The notes beneath the pieces are model-generated. The model had not been told where the DNA came from and did not search any database. It saw nothing but the letters and a program-made list of their open reading frames with translations. Of a stretch of DNA of 64,000 nt, positions 40,995 through 49,666 are shown one piece after another (within the stretch, counting starts at the first letter, position 1; each line of letters starts with the position of its first letter). This stretch comes from Rickettsia sp. MEAM1 (Bemisia tabaci) (GTDB taxonomy: Bacteria; Pseudomonadota; Alphaproteobacteria; Rickettsiales; Rickettsiaceae), in assembly GCF_002285905.1 (NCBI RefSeq), contig NZ_CP016305.1, positions 1,054,001-1,118,000 of the forward strand. The letters run 5' to 3'. A program made the position numbers and the translations under genes.

Positions 40995-41208
40995 TTTTGG
41001 TTTAGTGTCATCCCGTGGCGGCCCGTGGCGGCATTGCCTGCGTGGATCATTTTCCCCCTGTCATCCCGTGATTTATGAACTAGAGCCAGTTAAAAATACT
41101 AATAAAATTAGTATTTTTTATTATTTTCTGGATTGCCACGCTCCTTGCAGTCGCTCGCAATGACGATTTGGTATCCACGCAGGCAAAGCCGCCACGGGGC
41201 GATAATGT
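40995..41208. repeat. RPE-type palindromic repeat
   Basis: Contains GTCATCCCGTGGCGG with a duplicated CCCGTGGCGG, ACTAATAAAATTAGTATTTT in the centre, and the mirrored GCCGCCACGGGG end. Same subfamily as 1497-1664. It lies just upstream of the DUF2608 pair and supplies the spurious in-frame extension MVSTQAKPPRGDN. Confidence 0.7.
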
Positions 41209-41227
41209 ATTATATTGGAGTATATTA

Positions 41228-42106
41228 ATGTTTAAAAAATATATATTTATCTTATTACTACTTGTCACATTTATAGTTAAAGCAGAAAATATAGAAGTAA
41301 ATAATTTAGATAAAATAAAACAAGATTTTGAAGAAAATTATAATAAAAATTATTTGCCGCAAGATTTACTAGTGGTAATAGACTTGGATAAAATATTATT
41401 TAAGCCATTATTATCTTTAGGTGAGCAAATCGATAAAGATGTTTATGCTAAACTAGCACCTACTTTGCAAAAGATGAATAAAAACCCTAAAAATATTTAC
41501 ATCGATCAGTTAATTTTAATAAGTGATAAATATAAAAAAGAATTATTAGATTCTAGCTTTCCGAATTTTGTAAGTGATATCAGCAATAAAAATATTCCTA
41601 TAATAGCAGTAAATGGAGGTTTTACAGGTAATTTTAATAATATACCTAAATTTGAAATATGGATTGCTGATTATTTAAAAAAGAATTTTAACATCGATTT
41701 TTCAAATAGTTTCCCTAAAAATAATTATATTATTTTTAATAATTTAAAAAGTTTTTCCAATACTTATCCGGTATTTTATAAGGGCATATTGACCAGCAAT
41801 AATATATCGGGTGCTGAGCTAATAATTAATTTTTTTGTTCAAATGAATTTTATGCCTAAGGTACTTATAATGGTTAGCGGTAGTACAGAGCTATTAAGTT
41901 CAATGGAGGCACAGCTGGCTAATTATAGTTCTTCTATTTTATTTATTGGATATTATTATAATAATCAAGATACTAAGGATAATAATACAAATTATAATGT
42001 AATTATTAATGACTTGACTAATCAATTGAATAATATAAAAAGAAATAACCCACCTTTAAAAACTAATAATGCAAAAAGTAAAAACCCTTATGATCAAAGT
42101 AAATAA
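41228..42106 (+). CDS. DUF2608 family secreted protein, first of a tandem pair
   Basis: 292 residues from ATG 41228, which has a GGAG site about 11 bp upstream; an earlier in-frame ATG (41168) is encoded by a repeat and rejected. It has an N-terminal signal peptide (KKYIFILLLLVTFIVKA) and the HAD-like motif VVIDLDKILFKP. DUF2608 is a Rickettsia/Legionella-type family of unknown function related to HAD phosphatases. The second catalytic Asp position of DxDxT is Asp, but the Thr is replaced, so activity is doubtful. The tail is Asn/Lys-rich. Confidence 0.7.
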   Translation: MFKKYIFILLLLVTFIVKAENIEVNNLDKIKQDFEENYNKNYLPQDLLVVIDLDKILFKPLLSLGEQIDKDVYAKLAPTLQKMNKNPKNIYIDQLILISDKYKKELLDSSFPNFVSDISNKNIPIIAVNGGFTGNFNNIPKFEIWIADYLKKNFNIDFSNSFPKNNYIIFNNLKSFSNTYPVFYKGILTSNNISGAELIINFFVQMNFMPKVLIMVSGSTELLSSMEAQLANYSSSILFIGYYYNNQDTKDNNTNYNVIINDLTNQLNNIKRNNPPLKTNNAKSKNPYDQSK

Positions 42107-42917
42107 AATTTTACTCCATCTATTACTTTATTTAATTGTGCCAACTTCAAGCTATGGTCAAATAATTCCTACTTATTCTGTAAATTCTGTAACAATGAAA
42201 GATTTGTTACCCAAAATAGACCAAGATAGCCTTGTTTTAATAAATATAGATAACACTATTATAACGCCCAAATCAAAATTTTTTCGCTATAACGATAATC
42301 CTTATGTAAATTTTACCAAAAACTTATATAGTCTTGCAGTAAATGATTCATCAGTAAATAATTCTATAGCACAATTAATGCAACAACGCCAAATGATGCT
42401 TGTAGAAAAAAATTGGGTGGATTTTATTAATCAAATGAAAAAGCAAGGTGCAATGGTTTTAGGGCTTCAAGAAATAACTACCCCATGTAATTTGATTGAA
42501 AATTATGAAGGATGGTTGTATACCATACTTTATGGATTAGGTATTAATTTTACTAGTAAAGTTAATGATAAAGATGTATTTAGATTTGATCCAACTGATT
42601 CAAATGCACCTATTTTTTATTTAGGAATAATATTTACCGGAAATACTAATAAAGTAAAATCACTTATTGAATTTTTAAAAATTATACCAAAAGAGCCTAG
42701 CAAAATCATAGTATTTGCAAATAATAAACAAGATTTAAAAGATATGGATTCTTATTTAAGAAATGTTGATATAGAATATTATGGAATTGAATATTTAGGA
42801 TGGCAACAATTACAAGGATCACCTGATCTAGAAGTCGCCAAATTGCAGCAATCCACTCTTCTAAATACAGGACAGTGGTTGGAGGATGATGTAGCTGCAA
42901 AAATGTTAAATAAATAG
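42090..42917 (+). CDS. DUF2608 family secreted protein, second of the pair
   Basis: 275 residues from ATG 42090, overlapping the first gene by 17 bp. Signal peptide IKVNKILLHLLLYLIVPTSSYG, then VLINIDNTIITPKSKF, a HAD-like motif closer to DxDxT than in its neighbour (the first Asp is replaced by Asn, N-I-D-N-T), so phosphatase chemistry would be altered. Weak similarity to the first gene in overall plan (KIIVFANNKQDL versus KVLIMVSGSTEL) suggests tandem duplication. Followed after 1 bp by cysQ, so the three genes form an operon. Confidence 0.7.
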   Translation: MIKVNKILLHLLLYLIVPTSSYGQIIPTYSVNSVTMKDLLPKIDQDSLVLINIDNTIITPKSKFFRYNDNPYVNFTKNLYSLAVNDSSVNNSIAQLMQQRQMMLVEKNWVDFINQMKKQGAMVLGLQEITTPCNLIENYEGWLYTILYGLGINFTSKVNDKDVFRFDPTDSNAPIFYLGIIFTGNTNKVKSLIEFLKIIPKEPSKIIVFANNKQDLKDMDSYLRNVDIEYYGIEYLGWQQLQGSPDLEVAKLQQSTLLNTGQWLEDDVAAKMLNK

Positions 42918-42918
42918 T

Positions 42919-43680
42919 ATGAATAATAATTTAATAAATACTTTAAAAGATTTGATTATCGATACCGGTAAAATTGCTTTAGATATAAAAAAATCAGGAA
43001 TATTAATTGATACTAAGTCAGATGGCTCGGTAGTTACCAATGCAGATAAAGAAATTAGTAAAATAATCTATCAAAATTTGCAAGACTTAACTCCAGAAAT
43101 AAATATAGTGTGTGAAGAACAGCCACTGCCAATACTTAACAGTAACACTTTTTGGTTAATTGATCCAATTGATGGAACGCGAAGTTATGTAAACGGCAAA
43201 AGCACATATACTATAAATATAGGTCTAATTAAAAATGGTGTACCGACTATTGGCTTAATATATCAACCTGAGACAGATAAATTATATTATACTGATGAAA
43301 GAAATCAGTTAAAAATCGAACAACATTCCAAAGAAATTCCTATCATTCATAAACAAAAAGAGCTAAACGCTGTCATAGGTTTTTATCATTCAAATAAAGC
43401 AACTAAAGAATTCTTAAGTAAATATTCCTTTAATAAAATAGACGCAATAGGTAGTTCAATTAAATTATGTTTAATTGCTGAGGGTAGTGTGGATATTTGC
43501 CCTAAATTCGGTCAAACTATGGAATGGGATATAGCAGCAGGTCATGCTTTAATTAAAGCTGGTGGTGGTAATATTCTAGATCTAGACGGCAAAGAAATTA
43601 CCTATGGTAAAGAAAATTTTGCTAATCCTAATTTTCTTGCATGCAGCAAATATTGGCTGGAGAATGTTGTTCCTGTGTAA
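42919..43680 (+). CDS. cysQ: 3'(2'),5'-bisphosphate nucleotidase CysQ (inositol monophosphatase family)
   Basis: 253 residues. Metal-site motifs: CEEQPLP (about 68), LIDPIDGTRSYVNG (about 87) and WDIAAGHALIKAGGG (about 208). It removes the 3'-phosphate from PAP; other IMPase-family substrates are possible. Rickettsia lacks sulfate assimilation, so a role in PAP or RNA-degradation by-product clearance is more likely. Fused by 1-bp spacing to the DUF2608 pair. Confidence 0.88.
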   Translation: MNNNLINTLKDLIIDTGKIALDIKKSGILIDTKSDGSVVTNADKEISKIIYQNLQDLTPEINIVCEEQPLPILNSNTFWLIDPIDGTRSYVNGKSTYTINIGLIKNGVPTIGLIYQPETDKLYYTDERNQLKIEQHSKEIPIIHKQKELNAVIGFYHSNKATKEFLSKYSFNKIDAIGSSIKLCLIAEGSVDICPKFGQTMEWDIAAGHALIKAGGGNILDLDGKEITYGKENFANPNFLACSKYWLENVVPV

Positions 43681-43689
43681 GACTTAGAA

Positions 43690-43713
43690 AATCTTTATGT
43701 CATTCCTGCGTGG
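43690..43713. repeat. RPE remnant next to IS6 debris
   Basis: ATGTCATTCCTGCGTGG is the outer arm of the palindromic family and is cut off at the IS6 terminal repeat. Confidence 0.4.
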
Positions 43714-43832
43714 GGCACCGTCAAGTTAAGTAAATTAGTGTCACAAAGTACTATATTTTTAGATTTCAGACAGCAAGAAGTCTTTGAGTAGCTTCATCCC
43801 AAATGGATTTAGCGGACGCAAATGCAATTCTT
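43714..43832 (-). mobile_element. IS6-like 3'-end fragment
   Basis: 119 bp from the 3' terminal repeat to CAATTCTT, in minus orientation, then directly the 5' repeat of copy c. So copy c was inserted in, or recombined with, another IS6 copy. Confidence 0.88.
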
Positions 43833-44693
43833 GGCACCGTCAAGTTAAGGGAGGTATAAATTAAGTATTGAGCAATTACAGGGAATGATTTATAGAATAG
43901 CAGTAACAATTTATCCTAGATTTTACCGCTATGCATATTACTCAAGCCCCGAATAGACATCGTTTTCCAGCAAGCATTATTAGCCATACAGTATGGTTAT
44001 ATCATCGCTTTAATAATAGTTACCGAGATGTTCAAGAGCAGATGGCTTATCGAGGTATTATATTAAGTCATGAGACTGTAAGGTTTTGGTGTTATAAGTT
44101 TGTAGTTTATTTTCAAGATGTTATTAGTAAGAGAGAGCGAAAGCCAACTGATAAATGGCATTTGGATGAGATGAATATCAAGATCAAAGGTGAAGTATTC
44201 ATATTATGGAGAGCTGTTGACTCTGAGGGACATGAATTAGAAGTATTACTGCAGAAGCGTCGTAACAAGAAATCAGCTATTCGCTTTTTATCAAGATTAT
44301 TGGGTAATTATCCATGTCCAAGGGTTATTGTGACTGATAAGCTAAAAAGCTACATTAAACCAGTTAGGTATATGTGTCCTAGGACTAAGCATCGTACCGA
44401 TAAAAGACTAAATAATCGGATTGAGAATGCCCATCAGCCAACTAGGAGAAAAGAGAAGATACTGATTAAATTTAAGCATCCTAATTCAGCACAATGTACA
44501 TTATCACTGATGGGAAAAGTCAGAAATATATTTGCTGTAAATGTTGGAAGATATACTAAAACAGCATCTGAGCAAAGAATTGCATTTGCGTCCGCTAAAT
44601 CCATTTGGGATGAAGCTACTCAAAGACTTCTTGCTGTCTGAAATCTAAAAATATAGTACTTTGTGACACTAATTTACTTAACTTGACGGTGCC
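43833..44693 (+). mobile_element. IS6-like element, copy c
   Basis: Complete 861-bp copy with both 17-bp terminal repeats. Its 3' end touches base 44694, the start of the missing right end of IS256 copy A. Inverted relative to copy a. Confidence 0.92.
43931..44641 (+). CDS. IS6-family transposase (copy c)
   Basis: 236 residues, intact, same as copies a and e; DDE at 79, 136 and 165. Confidence 0.92.
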   Translation: MHITQAPNRHRFPASIISHTVWLYHRFNNSYRDVQEQMAYRGIILSHETVRFWCYKFVVYFQDVISKRERKPTDKWHLDEMNIKIKGEVFILWRAVDSEGHELEVLLQKRRNKKSAIRFLSRLLGNYPCPRVIVTDKLKSYIKPVRYMCPRTKHRTDKRLNNRIENAHQPTRRKEKILIKFKHPNSAQCTLSLMGKVRNIFAVNVGRYTKTASEQRIAFASAKSIWDEATQRLLAV

Positions 44694-44755
44694 TACTAAT
44701 TTACAAAATTGGGCAAATGGAGAAATCGTACTTACACAAAAAATCTGACAGACCC
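44694..44755 (+). mobile_element. IS256-like type 1 right-end fragment
   Basis: 62 bp: TACTAATTTACAAAATTGGG to the terminal CTGACAGACCC. It begins exactly where copy A (27662-28956) stops. Confidence 0.85.
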
Positions 44756-44864
44756 TTTGCGTCCGCTAAATCCATTTGGGATGAAGCTACTCAAAGACTT
44801 CTTGCTGTCTGAAATCTAAAAATATAGTACTTTGTGACACTAATTTACTTAACTTGACGGTGCC
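44756..44864 (+). mobile_element. IS6-like 3'-end fragment
   Basis: Starts TTTGCGTCCGCTAAATCC and runs to the 3' terminal repeat at 44864. The IS256 right end is joined to its truncated side. Confidence 0.88.
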
Positions 44865-45157
44865 GTTACATGATATCCTGCCTCAGCAGTAGCTCCTGCA
44901 AGTGCAGTAGCTGCAGCTCCAGCTCATGCCATTCTTGTGCCTTTAAGTTTAGGATCATCCTTTAATATTTTTCTTGTCTTTTTTTCTTCTTGGGGATTTG
45001 AGGGTGCTGGTTGTTCCTGCTCTTGTACAGGTTCAGGATTTTGTACATTAACCCCTTCAGGCGTATTTATAGAAGGTTTAAGTTTATTACTTTCTTTGGC
45101 TTTTTTTACCCCCTCTTCAGGCGAATTAATAGACGACTTCAAACTTTCCTTACTCAT
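44865..45157 (-). pseudogene. Proline/glutamate-rich hypothetical protein, truncated
   Basis: The ORF 44924-45157 (77 residues) is hydrophilic with repeats of the type INSPEEGV / INTPEGV and a run EPVQEQEQPAPSNPQEE. After its TGA (44924-44926) the frame continues AGAAATALAGATAEAGYHV until the IS6 end at 44864, an alanine/glycine-rich stretch like a membrane or glycine-zipper domain. So it lost its C-terminus to the IS fragment and also carries a nonsense codon. Family not recognised. Confidence 0.5.
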
Positions 45158-45162
45158 AAATT

Positions 45163-46305
45163 CTACCTTTTACCCATTGCGTAACTAGTAATCAGATTTT
45201 TAATAGGCTTAAAGTTATTTATCGCTTTAAACCCTATTTGTCTTAAATACCTTAAACTTTTTGAATGATTTGAGAAAATATTATTAAGCTCATCAGTTAG
45301 CTTATACATGATAAAATTATCTGCTTGTCTTGATTTTTGGTATTCTGATAGCGGTAAATTATTACTTACTACACTAATTAAGGATTCAATATCCTTTATA
45401 CCTTGATTAAGCCCCTGCCCGGCTAATGGATGCACAATATGAGCACTATCGGCAATAAGTACTATCTTGTTGTGAAAATATCTATTTGCTATACGAGCTT
45501 TGAGAGGAAAGCCATTTATTTCACTATCAATAGTAATTTTCCCAAGTGAATTACCAGCATTTCTTTGCGTTAAGAATCTAACCTCTTCAATAGGCAGCTG
45601 CATAATTAAAGCAGCTTGGGCAGAAGAAGTTGACCATATTACAGAAGAACTATGTTGATCTTTCATCGGCAATAATGCAAAAGAACCTAGAGGCAAAAAA
45701 TGCTCCATAGCACAATTCTCATGGGGTTTTTCATGCTTAATATTAAATACTAAAGCTGTTTGATATGGCTTTTCTATTTCATTCGCAAAATAATGTGATC
45801 TAACTTTTGAATTGCTCCCATCACATATAATTAGTAAATTACATTTAACGTGGGTTTCATCATTAAACTTAATAATAGAATATTCGTTATGGCTTGTAAC
45901 TTCTTGATATTCTTTATTATCAGTTAATGTTATAAGTGGATTATCAATTATTTTTGATAGTAAAATTTTTTTAAAATCATTATTTTGAACTACATATCCT
46001 AAAGAGCTATCATTCCGTAACTCCAATATTTCAGGAGCTTTATTATCAACTACATATACATCTTTCATGTGGCTTACAAACTCTTCCAGCTCTTGCCACA
46101 CATCAATGGAAGATAAAAAATCCTTAGAATAAGGCGTCAAAGCTGTTGTTCTAATATCATTAAAGAAATTAGGACTTTTAACAGATTTACTTTCAAATAT
46201 AGTAGTTTCTATACCCTTTTTTGCAAAAGTAAGAGCGGTTAGCATACCACTTAAACCACATCCCAAAATAACTTTATCAATCTGCTTTGTTTTTATCTGA
46301 TTCAT
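45163..46305 (-). CDS. ubiH: UbiH/COQ6-type FAD monooxygenase
   Basis: 380 residues. FAD-binding GCGLSGMLTALTFAKKG at the N-terminus, the DIRTTAL motif (about 50), DGSNSKVR (about 160) and LIADSAHIVHPLAGQGLNQG (about 284) place it among ubiquinone-ring hydroxylases. Which ring carbon it hydroxylates cannot be told. It overlaps the mrpF-like gene by 29 bp, indicating cotranscription. Confidence 0.88.
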   Translation of the reverse strand: MNQIKTKQIDKVILGCGLSGMLTALTFAKKGIETTIFESKSVKSPNFFNDIRTTALTPYSKDFLSSIDVWQELEEFVSHMKDVYVVDNKAPEILELRNDSSLGYVVQNNDFKKILLSKIIDNPLITLTDNKEYQEVTSHNEYSIIKFNDETHVKCNLLIICDGSNSKVRSHYFANEIEKPYQTALVFNIKHEKPHENCAMEHFLPLGSFALLPMKDQHSSSVIWSTSSAQAALIMQLPIEEVRFLTQRNAGNSLGKITIDSEINGFPLKARIANRYFHNKIVLIADSAHIVHPLAGQGLNQGIKDIESLISVVSNNLPLSEYQKSRQADNFIMYKLTDELNNIFSNHSKSLRYLRQIGFKAINNFKPIKNLITSYAMGKR

Positions 46306-46543
46306 ATATGAAATATTTTAAATAACCATTTGTAGCTATAAAGCTCAATAAAAAATAAATAATTGCTATATCTAAATATGAGCTATTGCCTAGATAAAAT
46401 CCTAAGCAACAAATAAATAAACTCACCACACTAGTTAAACTATTTAGAATTAATAGCTTAGTAAAAATATCCGTTTTTCTGATAAATAGATAGGTTATTA
46501 AAGAAATAAATAAAGAAATGATAATTAGAAAGATATTAATCAT
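46277..46543 (-). CDS. MrpF/MnhF-like antiporter subunit
   Basis: 88 residues with three hydrophobic segments. The block RKTDIFTKLLILNSLTS, then YLDIAIIYFLLSFIATNGYLKYF, matches the F subunit of Mrp-type Na+/H+ antiporters. No other mrp subunit gene is beside it, so it may belong to a dispersed set. Overlaps the ubiH start. Confidence 0.65.
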   Translation of the reverse strand: MINIFLIIISLFISLITYLFIRKTDIFTKLLILNSLTSVVSLFICCLGFYLGNSSYLDIAIIYFLLSFIATNGYLKYFIYESDKNKAD

Positions 46544-46574
46544 AATTAATTTGCTATGTATTTAAAGGGCTTGT

Positions 46575-46835
46575 TGAAAAACGTCATTGCAAGAAGGCGT
46601 TGTTTCGTAGATCAAAAAACGCCCTAAGGTAGTCATCCCGTGGCTTGTCCTATAGTATCGGACAGTTATTATTCTATGTCATTCCCGCGGAGGCGGGAAT
46701 CCAGAAAAATAAACATAAAAGCAGCAAGTTTTTTAAATTAAAAGCTCGATTTATCTCACTTTATGCTGGATCCCCGCCTACGCGGGGATGACATGGTACA
46801 CATTTTTCGATCCATGTAACAATGCCTCCTCGCAA
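46575..46835. repeat. RPE-type palindromic repeat
   Basis: Contains GTCATCCCGTGGCTTG, ATTCCCGCGGAGGCGGGAAT, CTCGATTTATCTCACTTTAT, and CCCCGCCTACGCGGGGATGA. Same subfamily as 31.2 and 33.4 kb. It fills most of the 400-bp gap between the mrpF-like gene and the fmt remnant; the remaining about 100 bp are AT-rich without visible features. Confidence 0.7.
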
Positions 46836-46941
46836 TGACTAATCAAAACCTGTATTATAATAATCCACTATAATATTACAAACTGCAAATAAATTTAATT
46901 AAAAATACTTAAATAATTTTAATATACGTAACTGTTTAACT

Positions 46942-47002
46942 GGCACCGTCAAGTTAAGTAAATTAGTGTCACAAAGTACTATATTTTTAGATTTCAGACA
47001 GC
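46942..47002 (-). mobile_element. IS6-like 3'-end fragment at fmt break
   Basis: 61 bp from the terminal repeat to CAGACAGCAA. It is joined to fmt after the codons for GAAPL. Confidence 0.85.
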
Positions 47003-47361
47003 AAAGGAGCTGCTCCTCTATGACGAGGTAAATTAGACGGATGAATATTAAGGCAACCATATTTTTTAGCATCTAGAATATTTTGCGGAATAATAAAACC
47101 ATACGCAATAACGACTATTATATCAGCATCGATACTATTAATAAGATTTGCAGCTTCTTCATTACGAAGCGTTGTAGGAGTATAGACAGGGATTTGAGTC
47201 TCATCAGCTAATTGATGTACAGGAGATTTAGTTTCGTTAAGCCCCCTACCCTTAGCTTTAGGTGGTTGTGTAAAAGCTGCAACAACTTTATGATTTGAAT
47301 TTATTAATTTGGTAAGAGCAGGAACAGCAAACTCAGGCGTCCCCATGAATATTATCTTCAC
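47003..47361 (-). pseudogene. fmt: Methionyl-tRNA formyltransferase, N-terminal fragment
   Basis: About 120 of roughly 300 residues remain: MKIIFMGTPEFAVPAL at the start and NIHPSNLPRHRGAAPL at the break. The catalytic Asn/His part of the HPSxLP motif is kept, but the second half of the catalytic domain and the tRNA-binding C-terminal domain are gone, replaced by four IS6-encoded codons (LSEI region). The enzyme formylates initiator Met-tRNA. Overlaps def by 4 bp, the usual def-fmt operon. Almost certainly inactive at this locus. Confidence 0.85.
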
Positions 47362-47885
47362 ACTATATTTTTTTTGAGTTTTCTAAGCTTACGAAGAGCT
47401 ATATCGCGTTTCATACTACTTAGATAATCGATCATTAGCTTTCCTTCCAAATGATCATACTCATGTTGAATTACTCTTGCAAGCCAATCATTAGCTTCGA
47501 GTTCTTGTGGTTTGTTATGATAATCTAAATATCTGATTTTTATAGATTCTGATCTTGCTATCTCATAACGTTGTTCAGGTACTGAGATACATCCTTCATT
47601 AGCTATAACAAGCTCTCCTGATTTTTCTATTATTTCAGGATTTACTATAAATAACGGATAAAAATCTTTTGGTCTTTTAATCGGATCATGATCTTTTATA
47701 TCAATTACCATGATACGTTTTAGTACTCCAACCTGCACGGCAGCAAGCCCTCCTCCCTCTTCGTGATACATAGTCTCAACCATATCATCCATGAATTTTC
47801 GGATTTGGTCATTAACCTCTGGAACGGCTTGAGATTTTTGTTTTAACCTTTCATCAGGTGCTGTAACGATAGGTAGTATTGACAT
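47358..47885 (-). CDS. def: Peptide deformylase
   Basis: 175 residues. All three active-site motifs are present: motif 1 GGGLAAVQVGV (canonical GxGLAAxQ), motif 2 EGCISVP and motif 3 HEYDHLEG. It removes formyl from nascent proteins, using Fe2+ or similar. Length is normal. It is intact while its operon partner fmt is broken. Confidence 0.95.
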   Translation of the reverse strand: MSILPIVTAPDERLKQKSQAVPEVNDQIRKFMDDMVETMYHEEGGGLAAVQVGVLKRIMVIDIKDHDPIKRPKDFYPLFIVNPEIIEKSGELVIANEGCISVPEQRYEIARSESIKIRYLDYHNKPQELEANDWLARVIQHEYDHLEGKLMIDYLSSMKRDIALRKLRKLKKNIV

Positions 47886-48001
47886 ATTTTTCCATCTAAT
47901 ATTTAATCAATTATATCACAAAACCCTTAAAATGTAAAGAATACAAACTAACATAAGCTTTGTAATATATTTAAGTATACCCACTCTTTATTTAAATACA
48001 G

Positions 48002-48129
48002 TATACTTAAATGATTTGGAGAATTGGAATGTAAAACAAGGGGCGAGCACGCACAGCCTATACTTAATAGGTGAGCATGCGAGTTCCCCGAAGTTTTGCA
48101 GAGCCAATTCTTCAAATCATTTGAGTATA
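48002..48129. repeat. RPE-type palindrome (different subfamily)
   Basis: Outer arms TATACTTAAATGATTTGGAG (from 48002) and the reverse of CAAATCATTTGAGTATA (to 48129) bracket GCGAGCACGCACAGCC and GTGAGCATGCGAGTTCCCCG. It differs from the GTCATCCC family but has the same long-palindrome plan. It lies between def and iscX. Confidence 0.6.
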
Positions 48130-48259
48130 TAGTTGCATAATAAACTCACTTGCTTACAATATTTTATTGAGTTAATAATATTTATTAAAAAATAATGGCA
48201 AATATCAGATAACATGTTAAATAAATAAGCTTATATGACAATTAAAGAGGAATACACTA

Positions 48260-48472
48260 ATGCATTGGGATGATATCGAGGAAATTGCCGAACATCTTGA
48301 AGATAATTACAGCGATGACTATAGACCGAATATGGCACAAACCTTACTAAAAGAAATGATTACTTCTCTAGAGGATTTCGAAGATCAAGAAGTAGAAGTT
48401 TCAAAAGAAAGATTAGAAGAAATTTTAGCAGAATGGAAAAAAATAAGGGGAGTGATGCAAGAAAACGAGTAA
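48260..48472 (+). CDS. iscX: Iron-sulfur cluster assembly protein IscX
   Basis: 70 residues, acidic. MHWDDIEEIAEHLEDNYSDD and MITSLEDFEDQEVEVSKERL match IscX/YfhJ, a small helical protein that binds IscS and iron and tunes cluster assembly. The RBS AGAGGA lies about 10 bp upstream. The isc operon itself is not in the window. Confidence 0.82.
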   Translation: MHWDDIEEIAEHLEDNYSDDYRPNMAQTLLKEMITSLEDFEDQEVEVSKERLEEILAEWKKIRGVMQENE

Positions 48473-48583
48473 TAATTATAGAACTTTTCAGGTAGTTTAT
48501 GGATTAACTTTATAAAAATATAAAGAGTCAATCATAATTTTTGTGTAAATTGTTAAAAATCATTTTCTAATAATTCATTTAAA

Positions 48584-49611
48584 GAGGGTGTCAGGAAGTT
48601 TGTGTAAGTTGTAAAAATAGTTAAGAATAAAAATAACATAAACAACTTACATGGAGCTAATATGAAGAACAATAACAAAGTATCAAATCCAGCTATAGAA
48701 AAATTAGTATCAGAAATACTATCACAAAGTGATCCATCTGAAATATTTGGTAAAGAAGGGATATTTCAGGGAATTAAAAAGCAGATAGTAAATAAGATTT
48801 TAGAGAAAGAAATGAAATCTCATATAGGTTATGAGAAACATTCTAAAAATGAGAAATACTCAGATAACAGACGTAATGGTAATTATGAAAAGACTCTAAT
48901 AGATCCAGAAGGTCGTAAATTGACAGTAGAAGTGCCAAGGGATCGGGATGGAGAATTTGAACCTCAACTAATTCCAAAAGGAGTGCGTAAATTTGAAGGA
49001 TTTGATGATAAAGTAATATCCTTATATGCTCGGGGAATGACCATTAGGGAAATACAAGGGCACTTAGAAGAACTATATGCCACCAAGGTATCATCTGAGT
49101 TAATATCAAAGGTAACTGATGGTATTTTAGAGGAAGTAACTGCTTGGCAGAATAGAGCACTTGATAATGTATATCCTATAATGTACTTAGATTGTATTCA
49201 TGTTAAGGCAAGAGATAATCATGTAATAATAAATAAAGCGGTTTATCTAGCTATTGGAGTGAATATGGAGGGCAAGAAAGAGCTATTAGGAATTTGGATA
49301 GGCAAGAATGAAGGGTGTAAATTTTGGATGCAGGTAGTAACAGAACTGAAGAATCGAGGAGTTGCACAAATATATGTTGCATGTGTTGATGGTCTTAAGG
49401 GTTTTCCAGAGGCGATAAATAGCATTTTTCCAAAGACGATAGTGCAGTTGTGTATTGTTCATATGGTAAGAAATTCTGTAAAATACGTATCATACAAAGA
49501 TCTAAAAGCGGTAACAGCTGATTTAAAAGCAGTTTATTCTGCAATAAATGAAGCAGAGGGATTAAGAGAATTACAAAACTTTGCCAAAAAATGGGATGAA
49601 AAATATCCAGT
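48584..49611 (+). mobile_element. IS256-like type 1, copy C, left part
   Basis: Left end GAGGGTGTCAGG at 48584. Interrupted at KYPV codons by copy D. The remainder is 50969-51291. Confidence 0.9.
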
Positions 49612-49666
49612 GGGTCTGTCAGATTTTTTGTGTAAGTACGATTTCTCCATTTGCCCAATTTTGTAA
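48662..49666 (+). pseudogene. IS256-type transposase, copy C, interrupted
   Basis: The first 316 residues match the 423-residue transposase, except Lys for Glu at position 52; then copy D sequence gives a false tail ([11 protein letters not shown]). Asp177 and Asp243 are present, Glu350 is on the separated right part. Confidence 0.85.

Noticed and set aside
41168-41227. In-frame extension of the first DUF2608 gene
   Set aside because: Encoded by the RPE repeat and would mask the signal peptide.
27662-44755. Calling the 14-kb block a proven composite transposon
   Set aside because: The cargo includes core genes (hemA, htpG) and there is no duplication at the ends; inversion by IS6 recombination is as likely.
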